Shown: piece after piece, positions 26,301-34,031 of the stretch
How the letters are laid out: each line of letters opens with the position of its first letter
How positions within the stretch are numbered: position 1 is the stretch's first letter
Source: Ottowia testudinis
GTDB lineage: Bacteria; Pseudomonadota; Gammaproteobacteria; Burkholderiales; Burkholderiaceae_C
Direction of reading: 5' to 3'
NCBI RefSeq assembly: GCF_017498525.1
Contig: NZ_CP071796.1
Span: 2,542,001 to 2,606,000 of the forward strand
DNA: 64,000 nt
The notes under the pieces: model-generated
Databases searched by the model: none
Told to the model about the DNA's origin: nothing
What the model saw: only the letters and a program-made list of their open reading frames with translations
Translations under genes and position numbers: made by a program

Positions 26301-27244
26301 GGGGTTTTCGGGGCGTGCTTTGAAAACGAGAGCAAATCGGACGGCAGCGCGGCGTGCAGCTCAAGCGCTTGCGCGCTGGCCGGATGGGTGAACTGTAGCC
26401 GCCAAGCGTGCAAGAACATGCGTTTCAGTCCCTGTTTTTGCAGGGCCTTGTTGCGCTCGAAGTCGCCATATTTGCCGTCGCCCGCAATCGGATGGCCTTG
26501 CGCGGCCAGGTGCACGCGGATCTGGTGCGTGCGGCCGGTCTTGATGGTGACCTCCAGCAGCGTGAAGCCCGCCCAACGCTCGCGCACCTTGACCAGGCTG
26601 ATCGAGCGCATGCCTTCCGGGTCGTCCTTGGTGGTGACGCGCACGCGGCGCTCGCCGTCTTGCAGCAGATATTTGCGCAGCGGCACGTCGATGACTTTCA
26701 GCCGCTCGGGCCACTCGCCCAGCACCAGGGCCAGGTAGGTCTTGCCGGTTTCGCGCTCGCGAAACTGGTCTTGCAGGTGCGTCAGGGCGCTGCGCTTCTT
26801 GGCGATCAGCAGGATGCCGCTGGTTTCGCGGTCGAGCCGGTGCACCAGTTCAATGAATCTTGCCCCGGGCCGTGCGCGGCGCAGCTGCTCGATGACGCCA
26901 AAGCTCACGCCCGAGCCGCCGTGCACCGCCACGCCAGCGGGCTTGTCGATGGCCAGCAGGTGCTCGTCTTCAAGCAAGATAGGGAATTCGCGCGCGGGTG
27001 CGTCCTGCGCGCTGGCCGAGCGCTCGGCCACGCGCACCGGCGGCACGCGCACCCGGTCGCCAGCGGCTACGCGCGTGTCGGCGGCGGCGCGGCCCTTGTT
27101 CACGCGCACCTCGCCGGAGCGGATGATGCGGTAAACGTGGGCCTTGGGCACGCCCTTCAAGTGGCGCAACAGAAAGTTGTCGAGCCGCTGGCCGGCGCTT
27201 TCCGCGTCCACGTCGAGCCAGCCGACGGCCGGCTCAGTCGTCAT
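26297..27244 (-). CDS. rluC: 23S rRNA pseudouridine synthase RluC
   Basis: Forms pseudouridine in 23S rRNA (positions 955, 2504 and 2580 in E. coli). It has 315 residues from ATG 27244 (MTTEPAVGWLDVDAESAGQR); a GTG 9 bp upstream is possible. An N-terminal S4 domain (RLDNFLLRHLKGVPKAHVYR, then SGEVRVNKGRAAADTRVAAG) is followed by the catalytic motif HRLDRETSGILLIAKKRSAL. KTGRTHQIRVHLAAQGHPIA comes next. The start lies inside the 3' end of the yoeB toxin gene (11-nt overlap), so rluC is probably co-transcribed with a toxin-antitoxin pair. In E. coli rluC and rne are divergent neighbours, as here apart from the inserted pair. Confidence 0.93.
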   Translation of the reverse strand: MTTEPAVGWLDVDAESAGQRLDNFLLRHLKGVPKAHVYRIIRSGEVRVNKGRAAADTRVAAGDRVRVPPVRVAERSASAQDAPAREFPILLEDEHLLAIDKPAGVAVHGGSGVSFGVIEQLRRARPGARFIELVHRLDRETSGILLIAKKRSALTHLQDQFRERETGKTYLALVLGEWPERLKVIDVPLRKYLLQDGERRVRVTTKDDPEGMRSISLVKVRERWAGFTLLEVTIKTGRTHQIRVHLAAQGHPIAGDGKYGDFERNKALQKQGLKRMFLHAWRLQFTHPASAQALELHAALPSDLLSFSKHAPKTP

Positions 27245-27491
27245 TGTGGCCACGGCACTGCGCGACGATCAGGTCGTCGTCCTCGATGCGGTAGACGATG
27301 CGGTGCTCGTCCGTGATGCGGCGCGACCAGAAGCCCGCAAGGTTGTCCTTCAGCGCCTCGGGCTTGCCCAGGCCGCTCCACGGGTCCCGCTGGATGTCGT
27401 GGATCAGTTGGTTGATCTTGCGCAGGACCTGGCGGTCGTTTTGCTGCCACGAGAGGTAGTCGTCCCAGCCTGCGCCTTCAAAAACGATCAT
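27234..27491 (-). CDS. yoeB: YoeB-type endoribonuclease toxin
   Basis: 85-residue RelE-superfamily toxin that cleaves mRNA at the ribosome. It starts at ATG 27491 (MIVFEGAGWDDYLSWQQNDR). It aligns well with E. coli YoeB: WDDYL-W, KINQLIHDI, GKPEALKDNLAGFWSRRI and DEHRIVY. Expected catalytic residues are present as Glu45, Arg64 and His82; the terminal YoeB Tyr84 is replaced (CRGHNDD). The start overlaps the antitoxin stop by 4 nt and the stop overlaps rluC by 11 nt. The usual view is that antitoxin binding plus operon autorepression keeps it silent. Confidence 0.9.
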   Translation of the reverse strand: MIVFEGAGWDDYLSWQQNDRQVLRKINQLIHDIQRDPWSGLGKPEALKDNLAGFWSRRITDEHRIVYRIEDDDLIVAQCRGHNDD

Positions 27492-27742
27492 TCGTCGATC
27501 AACTCGCGTTTGACCAAGTTTTCGCGATTGCGGATGTTTGCGACCGACTTCAGCAGACGCGGCCCGTTCTTGCCGCGCAGCAGAAACATCGTCTCTTTCC
27601 ACGACTCGAATTCGCGCAGGCTCATCAGCACCGTGGCTTCGCCCTTTTGACGGGTGATGACGGTGAAATCGCAGTCGTTGACCACCCGGTCCAAGTGCTT
27701 GGCCAAGTTGTTGCGGGCTTCGGAATAGGTGATGGCTTGCAT
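27488..27742 (-). CDS. yefM: YefM/Phd-family antitoxin
   Basis: 84-residue antitoxin from ATG 27742 (MQAITYSEARNNLAKHLDRV), preceded by a strong AAGGAG ribosome-binding site at 7-nt spacing. A longer start 27 bp upstream lies before that site and is unlikely. The N-terminal Phd/YefM DNA-binding domain (DFTVITRQKGEATVLMSLRE, FESWKETMFLL) is followed by the toxin-binding tail KSVANIRNRENLVKRELIDE. It represses its own promoter in relatives; a matching operator lies 27 bp upstream (27769-27790). Confidence 0.92.
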   Translation of the reverse strand: MQAITYSEARNNLAKHLDRVVNDCDFTVITRQKGEATVLMSLREFESWKETMFLLRGKNGPRLLKSVANIRNRENLVKRELIDE

Positions 27743-27768
27743 GGCGGCTCTCCTTGACGCAGCGCTCA

Positions 27769-27790
27769 ATTGTACAAGTTATTGAACAAT
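27769..27790. promoter_or_regulatory. YefM-type palindromic operator
   Basis: ATTGTACAA, GTTA, TTGAACAAT is a 22-bp dyad with one mismatch. It contains TGTACA (27771-27776), the core bound by E. coli YefM. On the minus strand it covers a -10-like TACAAT, so antitoxin binding would block the yefM-yoeB promoter. Confidence 0.7.
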
Positions 27791-28144
27791 ATCGTGCCGC
27801 AGCAACCGAACGGACTTTGGCTCCTATAATCCAGCCCACTGGCAACCGGCCGTAAGTGGTTGAATTTGAATGGAAGCCGCTGCTCCAACTGAATGAGCAG
27901 CCGCTTGTCCCCACCTGCTGCCGCCAGTAAAAGGTCGATGCCACGCCTGCACAAGAAAGCGCCCTGCCCCCAACGAACCGGGCAGGCACGCCAAGAAAAG
28001 CGCAGGTTGGGCCGACGCGATGAAACCAACACGGAATTCCAAGACCGGCAGGCCGCCCATCTAGCGCCGCCTGCGGGTCGGATCGAAGCGAGACTATTTG
28101 TGCTGATGGCATTGATCATGGTGATGAAGCGCTGGCTGCGGCTG

Positions 28145-28213
28145 GCGTTTTTCAAGCCATTTGCAGCCCCAGCCGGCGCCCAACAAGCGCAAGCAGCTAC
28201 TGATTTTGTAGTA
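28145..28213. repeat. Family A repeat in the rne leader
   Basis: TTTTTCAAGCCATTTGCAGC, then CCCAGCCGGCGCCCAACAAG and CGCAAGCAGCTACTGATTTT. The right half (ACAAGCGCAAGCAGCTACT) is well kept, the left half divergent. Confidence 0.65.
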
Positions 28214-28264
28214 TGCGCGCCTTTTTCGCCGCTCGCCCGCTTCCACGCGCCGCCGCCTGACCGC

Positions 28265-28290
28265 GGCCGCTGAACACCCGTTCAGCGGCC
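28265..28290 (+). promoter_or_regulatory. Strong hairpin in the rne 5' leader
   Basis: GGCCGCTGAA (28265-28274) pairs perfectly with TTCAGCGGCC (28281-28290) across a 6-nt loop. A second stem AAGAG/CTCTT follows at 28293-28317. There is no U tract directly after the first stem, so a structured leader is favoured over a terminator. Confidence 0.5.
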
Positions 28291-28426
28291 TGAAGAGCGG
28301 TGCCTGGCGCCCCTCTTTGCCACCGTCAGTCGCCCCGGCCATTCCATCCGTTTCGTTGCGCCGTTCCCAGGCATCTTGGGCTTTCCGCGGAAAGCCGTTG
28401 ACTGCTTTTTTGAAGGACAACGCATC

Positions 28427-31309
28427 ATGAAACGGATGCTGATCAACGCCACGCAGGCCGAAGAGCGCCGCCTGGCGATCGTCGATGGACAGAAACTGCT
28501 CGACTACGAGATCGAGATCGAAGGGCGCGAGCAGCGCAAGGGCAACATCTACAAGGCCGTGGTCACGCGCGTCGAGCCCTCGCTCGAAGCCTGCTTCGTC
28601 GACTACGGCGAAGACCGCCATGGCTTCCTGCCGTTCAAGGAGATCTCGCGCCAGTACTTTGCCGATGGCGTCTCGGTCAGCCAGGCGCGCATCAACGACG
28701 TCATCAAAGAGGGCCAGGAACTGCTGGTCCAGGTCGAGAAGGAAGAGCGCGGCAACAAGGGCGCGGCGCTGACCACCTTCGTCAGCCTGGCCGGCCGCTA
28801 CGTGGTGCTGATGCCCAACAACCCGCGCGGCGGCGGCGTCAGCCGCCGCATCGAGGGCGAAGACCGCGCCGAGCTGAAAGAGGCGATGGACCAGCTCGAA
28901 TACCCCAAGGGGATGAGCATCATCGCCCGCACCGCCGGCATCGGCCGCAGTGCGCCCGAGCTGCAGTGGGACCTGAACTACCTGCTCAAGCTGTGGGACG
29001 CCATCGACGGCGCCGCCAAGGGCGCCAAGGGCGCGTTTTTGATCTACCAGGAAAGCAACCTGGTGATTCGCGCCATCCGCGACTATTTCAACAGCGACAT
29101 TGGTGACATCCTGATCGACACCGACGACGTGTACGAGCAAGCGCACCAATTCATGAGCCACGTGATGCCCGAGCAGGCATCGCGCGTCAAACGCTACCGC
29201 GACAACGCGCCGCTGTTCAGCCGCTTTCAGATCGAGCACCAGATCGAGTCGGCCTACAGCCGCACCGTCACGCTGCCCTCGGGCGGCGCGATCGTGATCG
29301 ACCACGCCGAAGCGCTGGTAGCGGTGGACGTCAACTCGGCGCGCGCCATCAAGGGCGGCGACATCGAGGAGACCGCCACCCGCACCAACCTGGAAGCCGC
29401 CGACGAAGTGGCACGCCAGATGCGCCTGCGCGATCTGGGCGGCCTGATCGTGATCGACTTCATCGACATGGAAGAGGCCAAGAACCGCCGCGAGGTGGAA
29501 AACCGCCTGCGCGACGCGCTGCGGCAAGACCGCGCCCGCGTGCAATTCGGCAGCATCAGCAAGTTCGGTCTGCTGGAGATGAGCCGCCAGCGCCTCAAAC
29601 CCGCGCTGAGCGAAGGCGCCTCCATCCCCTGCCCGCGCTGCGGCGGCTCGGGCCACGTGCGCGACACCGAGTCGAGCGCGCTGCAGATCCTGCGCATCAT
29701 TCAAGAAGAATCGATGAAGGAGAACACCGCCGCCGTCAACGTGCAGGTGCCGGTGGAAGTGGCCAGCTTCCTGCTGAACGAAAAGCGCCCAGAAATCGCC
29801 AAGATCGAGCTGAACAAGCGCGTCAACGTCACCCTGGTTCCCAACAAAACGCTGGAGACGCCGCACTACAAGCTCGAGCGCTTGAAGCACGACGACCCGC
29901 GCCTGGACGACATCGACTCCAGCTACAAGCTGGCCGAGGAGTTCGAGGACCCGACCACCGTCACCCGCCGCAGCCAGGAGCCCACCAATCGCCAGCAGCC
30001 CGTCATCAAGGGCGTGCTGCGCGACGAACCCGTGCCGCAGCCGGTCGTCAAGCCGGTGGTGCCCGCGCCAACGCCGATCGCACCGGCGCCGGTTGCCGTC
30101 ACACCCGCCACCGCGCCTGCACCGGCCGGCCTGATGGGCTGGCTGAAAAACCTGTTCGGCATCGCGCCGCCGCCCGCCCCGGTGCCTGCGCCCACACCGC
30201 AACCCGCGCCCGAGGACAAGCGTGAAACCCGTGGCGGCCGCGATGGCGAACGCCGTGGCGGCCGCGGCAGCCGCGGTGGTCAGCGTGGTGAGCGCAGCGA
30301 CGGCCGCGGCAGTGATGAGCGCCGTGCCGAAGGTCAGGGCGAGACCCGCAACGGCGGCCGCGACGGCAACCGCCGCGGCGGTGAGCGTGGCCAACGCGGC
30401 GAGCGCCCACAAGGCCCGCGCGATCGCCGCGATGCGGTGCCGGGCGACACCACCACGGTGCAGCCCAACGACGCCACCCACATGGAGGCCAGCAGCGAAG
30501 CCACCGCCGCCCGCCCGCCGCGCGGCGGCGAGCGCGGTGAAGGCCGCCGCAGCCGTGGCGGCGGCGATGGCCGGCGCGAGCGCTCAGAGCGCGGCGAGCG
30601 CCCGGAAGCGCTGCCACAGGACGACGCCACCTTGAGCCACACCGCCATGACCGCCACCGCCCTGCCCGAGGGCGCGGCGCCCGACAGCGGCACCGATGCC
30701 GCAGCCGGAGAAGAGCGCCGTGAGCGCCGCTCGCGTGACCGCTACGGGCGCGACCGGCGCGAGCGCAACGGCGAGCGCCGCGAAGAGCATGCCGCCAACC
30801 TGCCTGGCGCCGTGTCCGCCGATGGCAGCGTCGCGCATGCCGACGGCGACACGCCCGCACCGCGCTCGTACTTCGCGCGCAGCGCTGGCGCGGCCGGCAC
30901 CGGCACCCCCGCCACTTTTGAACAAAATTTGGCCACAGCGCCCGTCGAACAAGCGCCAACAGCTACTCAAATAATAGCAAACTCGGCCATCGCACCGACC
31001 ATCGCACCGGCTGCCGCACCCGCCACGCCGCCGGCCAACGGCCTGCCCAAGGTGATGCCGTTCAGCCTGCCGCTGGGCGAGCTCGAGACGCTGGCCCAAG
31101 CCGCCGGCCTGCAATGGGTCAACTCCGACGCCGACAAGGTCGCCACCGTCCAGGCCGCCATTGCCGCCGAGCCGAGGCCGATTCACGTCCCGCGCGAACG
31201 CCCTCCGCTCATCGCGTTGGACGACGGGCCGCTGGTGCTGGTCGAAACGCGCAAGGACTTGTGCCAGGTCACGCTGCCATTCGAGCAGGGCAGCACGCTG
31301 CCGCACTGA
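28427..31309 (+). CDS. rne: Ribonuclease E
   Basis: Essential endoribonuclease of mRNA decay and rRNA/tRNA processing, and scaffold of the degradosome. It has 960 residues from ATG 28427 ([20 protein letters not shown]) with an AAGGAC site. An S1 domain spans about 35-120. The DNase-I-like site has Asp301 ([13 protein letters not shown]) and Asp344 ([11 protein letters not shown]). The Zn-link cysteines are Cys402 and Cys405 ([10 protein letters not shown]). The C-terminal half (from about 540) is low-complexity: a Pro/Ala stretch, then Arg/Gly-rich repeats ([20 protein letters not shown]) likely to bind RNA or phase-separate. A short conserved tail follows ([19 protein letters not shown]). 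A family A repeat is built in near residue 835 ([20 protein letters not shown]). Confidence 0.97.
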   Translation: MKRMLINATQAEERRLAIVDGQKLLDYEIEIEGREQRKGNIYKAVVTRVEPSLEACFVDYGEDRHGFLPFKEISRQYFADGVSVSQARINDVIKEGQELLVQVEKEERGNKGAALTTFVSLAGRYVVLMPNNPRGGGVSRRIEGEDRAELKEAMDQLEYPKGMSIIARTAGIGRSAPELQWDLNYLLKLWDAIDGAAKGAKGAFLIYQESNLVIRAIRDYFNSDIGDILIDTDDVYEQAHQFMSHVMPEQASRVKRYRDNAPLFSRFQIEHQIESAYSRTVTLPSGGAIVIDHAEALVAVDVNSARAIKGGDIEETATRTNLEAADEVARQMRLRDLGGLIVIDFIDMEEAKNRREVENRLRDALRQDRARVQFGSISKFGLLEMSRQRLKPALSEGASIPCPRCGGSGHVRDTESSALQILRIIQEESMKENTAAVNVQVPVEVASFLLNEKRPEIAKIELNKRVNVTLVPNKTLETPHYKLERLKHDDPRLDDIDSSYKLAEEFEDPTTVTRRSQEPTNRQQPVIKGVLRDEPVPQPVVKPVVPAPTPIAPAPVAVTPATAPAPAGLMGWLKNLFGIAPPPAPVPAPTPQPAPEDKRETRGGRDGERRGGRGSRGGQRGERSDGRGSDERRAEGQGETRNGGRDGNRRGGERGQRGERPQGPRDRRDAVPGDTTTVQPNDATHMEASSEATAARPPRGGERGEGRRSRGGGDGRRERSERGERPEALPQDDATLSHTAMTATALPEGAAPDSGTDAAAGEERRERRSRDRYGRDRRERNGERREEHAANLPGAVSADGSVAHADGDTPAPRSYFARSAGAAGTGTPATFEQNLATAPVEQAPTATQIIANSAIAPTIAPAAAPATPPANGLPKVMPFSLPLGELETLAQAAGLQWVNSDADKVATVQAAIAAEPRPIHVPRERPPLIALDDGPLVLVETRKDLCQVTLPFEQGSTLPH
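30922..30983. repeat. Family A repeat inside rne (C-terminal region)
   Basis: AACAAAATTTGGCCACAGCG, then CCCGTCGAACAAGCGCCAAC and AGCTACTCAAATAATAGC runs from the AAATTTGGCC end through AAGCGC to AGCTACTCAAATAATAGC. It is in frame within the disordered scaffold region, where insertions are likely to be tolerated. Confidence 0.72.
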
Positions 31310-31603
31310 CCGGTTGATCTCGCCACACCAAGCGCCCCGCGATGGCGCGCGCCTGGTGTCGCGGATCGTTGGGCGCTCTGTTTCACGGAGCGCCTGGCGC
31401 TTATCCCGCGAGGCTTTTAAGCCCTTTGGCACCAAAATCAACATCCGATCGCAGGGCAAGCGCTGGTCAAAACCATGCCTCTGCTGGGCTTGAATCAACC
31501 CCAAGCCGTGGCTTTGGGTGTAAGCTAAAAGGTTGATATCGTGGGGTGTTCTTCGTGCAGTACCGTGCCCCGCCCTGTTTTACCGCCCATTCCCACGCAC
31601 GCC

Positions 31604-32509
31604 ATGGCACGATCCACCGTTCTCATCGTCACGCCCGAGCAAACCCGCTCGCTCGAAGTCGACACCCGTCTGCTCGCCTGGCTCAAGCCCCTTCTGCTGG
31701 GCCTGGGCACCAGCACCGCGCTGCTCACGGCCGGTCTGATCGGCCTGGGCGCACAACACCTGGTATCGCGCGCCGACAGCCAGCAGGCGCTGGATGCCCG
31801 CAAGCACGAGATCGACACCCTGCGCAAGGAAGTGGCCGACCTGAAGAATTTCACCTCGTCCGAGATCAACGCCAAGTTGGCGGCGCTGAAAAAATCCGAG
31901 CAGATGATTGGCGAGCTGCAAACCTACCTGCAGGCGCGCGGCGTCAACGTCAAACCGGTATCGGTCGAGCCGCCCGCCGGCCAGCCGAACCCCGCGGCCG
32001 GTGGCCCGGTGCAGGCACGCGTCGGCAAACCGGTGCCCTACACCGGCAGCTTTGCCCGCGACACCGGCAACCTGCTGGAAGTGCTGCAATCCGTGCCGCT
32101 GGGCCTGCCGCACGGCGGCGCGCTGTCGTCGCCCTTTGGTGACCGCGCCAATCCTTTCACGGGGCGCGGCAGCGAATCGCACGGCGGGCTCGACTTCAAG
32201 GGCGCGCACGGCGAGCCGGTGCGCGCCACGGCCAGCGGCAAGGTGGTTTTTGCTGGGGTGCAGGGCGGCTATGGCAACCTGGTCGAAGTGGCGCACGCGC
32301 ACGGCTACAACACGCTGTACGCGCACCTGTCGCGCATCGAAGTCAAGAAGGGCCAGCTACTGGCGGCGGGCGAGGTGGTGGGCCTGCTCGGCTCCACCGG
32401 CCGCTCCACCGGCCCCCACCTGCATTACGAAGTGCAGCGGCGCGGTGAGCGGTTGAACCCCGAGCAGTTCCTGGCGCTGGACGACGCCAGCATCCTGGCC
32501 CAACGCTGA
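31604..32509 (+). CDS. M23 family peptidoglycan endopeptidase, membrane-anchored
   Basis: 301-residue LytM-type metallopeptidase from ATG 31604 (MARSTVLIVTPEQTRSLEVD). A cytoplasmic N-terminus precedes one membrane span (about 29-50), then a coiled coil (ADSQQALDARKHEIDTLRKE, to about 110) and a proline-rich linker. The peptidase domain's zinc ligands are His193 and Asp197 (SHGGLD) and His274 in PHLHYE, with His241 (YAHLSR) and His272 supporting. It should act on periplasmic cross-links. It lies 33 bp before a bactofilin gene, a pairing linked to cell-shape control in other bacteria. Confidence 0.92.
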   Translation: MARSTVLIVTPEQTRSLEVDTRLLAWLKPLLLGLGTSTALLTAGLIGLGAQHLVSRADSQQALDARKHEIDTLRKEVADLKNFTSSEINAKLAALKKSEQMIGELQTYLQARGVNVKPVSVEPPAGQPNPAAGGPVQARVGKPVPYTGSFARDTGNLLEVLQSVPLGLPHGGALSSPFGDRANPFTGRGSESHGGLDFKGAHGEPVRATASGKVVFAGVQGGYGNLVEVAHAHGYNTLYAHLSRIEVKKGQLLAAGEVVGLLGSTGRSTGPHLHYEVQRRGERLNPEQFLALDDASILAQR

Positions 32510-32541
32510 CCCCCGCTGACCTCTACCGCGAAGGCAACGCC

Positions 32542-33009
32542 ATGTTCGGCTCCAGCAAAAACAAATCCGTGTCCCACGCCATCGACAGCGCTGCCGGCAA
32601 GCAGATCGACACCGTGATCGCCGAGCAATGCACGCTCGAAGGCGATCTGACGACCAAGAACTCGATCAAGGTCGATGGCCGCATCCAGGGCACGCTGCGC
32701 GCCGACGGCCGCGCCATCATCGGCGAGACCGGCGTGGTCAAGGGCGATGTGTACGCCGCCGACCTGGTGGTGCTCGGCCGGCTTGAAGGCAACGTGCACG
32801 CCCAGCGCCTGCATCTGCAGGCCAGTGCGCAAATCCACGGCAACATCGAGGCCGAGACGCTGCAGGTTGACCCCGGCGCACGCTACCAAGGCAGCGTGAC
32901 CATGCGCGATGCCGGCGCTGCCGCCGCCGCACTGCCCTTCACCCCGTCGCCAGCTGCGGTTAGCGGCGACAAAGCCGACAAGGCTGCGGCCAAGGCCACC
33001 GGCCACTGA
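32542..33009 (+). CDS. Bactofilin (DUF583) cytoskeletal protein
   Basis: 155-residue polymer-forming protein. The central beta-helix (about 22-125) shows the repeating glycine-rich hydrophobic pattern: DTVIAEQCTLEGDLTTKNSI, VDGRIQGTLRADGRAIIGE, GVVKGDVYAADLVVLGRLEG and NVHAQRLHLQASAQIHGNIE. Short flexible ends flank it (MFGSSKNKSVSHAID and an Ala/Lys-rich tail). Bactofilins form nucleotide-free filaments on the membrane and often localise a neighbouring M23 peptidase. Here the peptidase gene is directly upstream, so a scaffold/enzyme pair is the natural reading. Confidence 0.92.
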   Translation: MFGSSKNKSVSHAIDSAAGKQIDTVIAEQCTLEGDLTTKNSIKVDGRIQGTLRADGRAIIGETGVVKGDVYAADLVVLGRLEGNVHAQRLHLQASAQIHGNIEAETLQVDPGARYQGSVTMRDAGAAAAALPFTPSPAAVSGDKADKAAAKATGH

Positions 33010-33146
33010 CAGCGGCGCGGCGCGCGGTGCCGCCGCTGTGCCGTTGCCCATCGACACCTGATCGTCATCGGTTCTGCGGTAAGCTGATCCGTTGCCGGCG
33101 CCACACCGTCGGCAACACCCGGCGCGCCCATAGCCGCCGCCTAATA

Positions 33147-33194
33147 ATAGGTTAGACAAAATGAATCGTGGATTCAATAGCTCTAGCCTATAAT
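33147..33194 (+). promoter_or_regulatory. ahpC promoter with ATAG-N7-CTAT dyad
   Basis: A clear -10 TATAAT (33189-33194) lies 43 bp before the ahpC ATG, with no good -35, which suggests activator dependence. ATAG-N7-CTAT (33177-33191) matches an OxyR half-site pattern but overlaps the -10, and the other half-sites are poor, so OxyR control is only a possibility. Confidence 0.5.
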
Positions 33195-33236
33195 TCATCC
33201 ATCGCCGATTCATTCATCAACCCAAGGAGAACACGC

Positions 33237-33806
33237 ATGTCCCTGATCAACACCAAAGTCCAGCCTTTCAAGACCCAGGCTTTCCACGACGGCAAGTTCG
33301 AGGAAGTGACCGAGAAGAACTTTGCCGATGGCAAGAAGTGGTCCGTGGTCATCTTCATGCCCGCCGCCTTCACCTTCAACTGCCCAACCGAGATCGAAGA
33401 CGCGGCCGACAACTACGCCGACTTCCAGAAGGCCAATGCCGAGGTCTACATCGTCACCACCGACACGCATTTCAGCCACAAGGTGTGGCACGAGACGTCC
33501 GACGCCGTCGGCAAGGCCAAGTTTTACCTGGTGGGCGACCCCACGCATCAGCTGACCAACGCCTTCGGCGTGCACATCGCTGAAGAAGGCTTGGCCCTGC
33601 GCGGCACCTTCGTGATCGACCCCAGCGGCACCATCAAGACGATGGAAGTGCATTCCAACGAGATCGCCCGCGACGTGAAGGAAACCGTGCGCAAGCTGAA
33701 GGCCGCGCAGTACACCGCCGCCCACCCGGGCGAAGTCTGCCCCGCCAAGTGGAAAGAGGGCGAGAAGACGCTCAAGCCGTCGATTGACCTGGTCGGAAAA
33801 ATCTGA
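33237..33806 (+). CDS. ahpC: Alkyl hydroperoxide reductase subunit C (peroxiredoxin)
   Basis: Typical 2-Cys peroxiredoxin that reduces hydrogen peroxide and organic peroxides. It has 189 residues from ATG 33237, with an AAGGAGA ribosome-binding site. The peroxidatic Cys49 is in MPAAFTFNCPTEIEDAADNY, the betaproteobacterial variant of the FTFVCPTE signature; the resolving Cys168 is in HPGEVCPAKWKEGE. The C-terminal LKPSIDLVGKI is standard. Its reductant AhpF is encoded 225 bp downstream, past an intrinsic terminator, so ahpC is probably made in excess of ahpF. Confidence 0.97.
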   Translation: MSLINTKVQPFKTQAFHDGKFEEVTEKNFADGKKWSVVIFMPAAFTFNCPTEIEDAADNYADFQKANAEVYIVTTDTHFSHKVWHETSDAVGKAKFYLVGDPTHQLTNAFGVHIAEEGLALRGTFVIDPSGTIKTMEVHSNEIARDVKETVRKLKAAQYTAAHPGEVCPAKWKEGEKTLKPSIDLVGKI

Positions 33807-33809
33807 CCA

Positions 33810-33905
33810 CCCCGAAGCGAGCTGCGCTCGCCCCCCTCAAGGGACGCACCGAGCGGCCAGGCCAAGCCCGCTCCGCCGGTGCCTCGACTTAAAGCGTCGA
33901 AGCAC
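33810..33905. repeat. Family B-like GC-rich repeat after ahpC
   Basis: Begins 4 bp after the ahpC stop: CACCCCGAAGCGAGCTGCGC, then TCGCCCCCCTCAAGGGACGC. The GCGAGC/GCTCGC and CCCCCCTC features resemble the elements at 40165 and 59060 but the match is partial, so it may be a distinct subfamily. Confidence 0.5.
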
Positions 33906-33920
33906 CGCGTCTCGCACCAG

Positions 33921-33964
33921 CCGAACGGCGACAGGGCGCGCATGCTCTGCCGTTCGGTTTTTTA
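33921..33964 (+). terminator. Intrinsic terminator between ahpC and ahpF
   Basis: CCGAACGGC (33921-33929) pairs with GCCGTTCGG (33949-33957), followed by TTTTTT. It separates the abundant ahpC message from ahpF. Confidence 0.88.
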
Positions 33965-33965
33965 T

Positions 33966-34020
33966 TGGCAAAATCATGCTTCAGCGCTTGACTGACAAGC
34001 GCAAGCAGCTATAAAAAAAG
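33966..34020. repeat. Family A repeat upstream of ahpF
   Basis: GGCAAAATCATGCTTCAGCG, then CTTGACTGACAAGCGCAAGC and AGCTATAAAAAAAG. It is a complete copy ending 11 bp before the ahpF ATG; its A-rich tail runs into the AAAAAGGAGT ribosome-binding site of ahpF. Confidence 0.85.
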
Positions 34021-34031
34021 GAGTATTCACC

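Larger units (their letters stand above)
27791..28426. other. 636-bp region between yefM and rne (rne leader, no gene recognised)
   Basis: Open frames exist here on both strands, but none has family features or a ribosome-binding site. Toward rne it carries a TATAAT (27825-27830) with no clear -35, a family A repeat (28145-28213), a perfect 10-bp stem hairpin (28265-28290) and a second hairpin (28293-28317). The rne start has an AAGGAC site. Long structured leaders are used for rne autoregulation in enterics; the two hairpins could play that role here, but that is inference. The 27793-28140 part has no assignment. Confidence 0.45.

Noticed and set aside
27893-28273. Small protein gene (126 codons) between yefM and rne
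   Set aside because: No ribosome-binding site, arginine/proline-rich shadow composition, and the frame runs through a family A repeat and into the rne leader hairpins.
28094-30481. Very long open frame antisense to rne (about 795 codons)
   Set aside because: It mirrors the codon structure of rne on the other strand, has low-complexity Ala/Val/Gly runs, no ribosome-binding site and no family resemblance. High GC makes such antisense frames common.
31310-31603. Additional family A copy or gene after rne
   Set aside because: A GGGCAAGCGCTGGTCAAAACC stretch near 31455 recalls the element but lacks the arms; no frame here has support. A GGCGCTC/GAGCGCC hairpin at about 31372-31395 has no U tract.
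31541-31603. Longer start for the M23 peptidase
   Set aside because: The extra 21 residues are Cys/Pro-rich and unconserved, and the ATG at 31604 gives the expected basic N-terminus before the membrane span.
33147-33194. Full OxyR binding site before ahpC
   Set aside because: Only one ATAG-N7-CTAT pair is present; the register for the other two half-sites fails and the dyad overlaps the -10, so it is kept only as a weak possibility.
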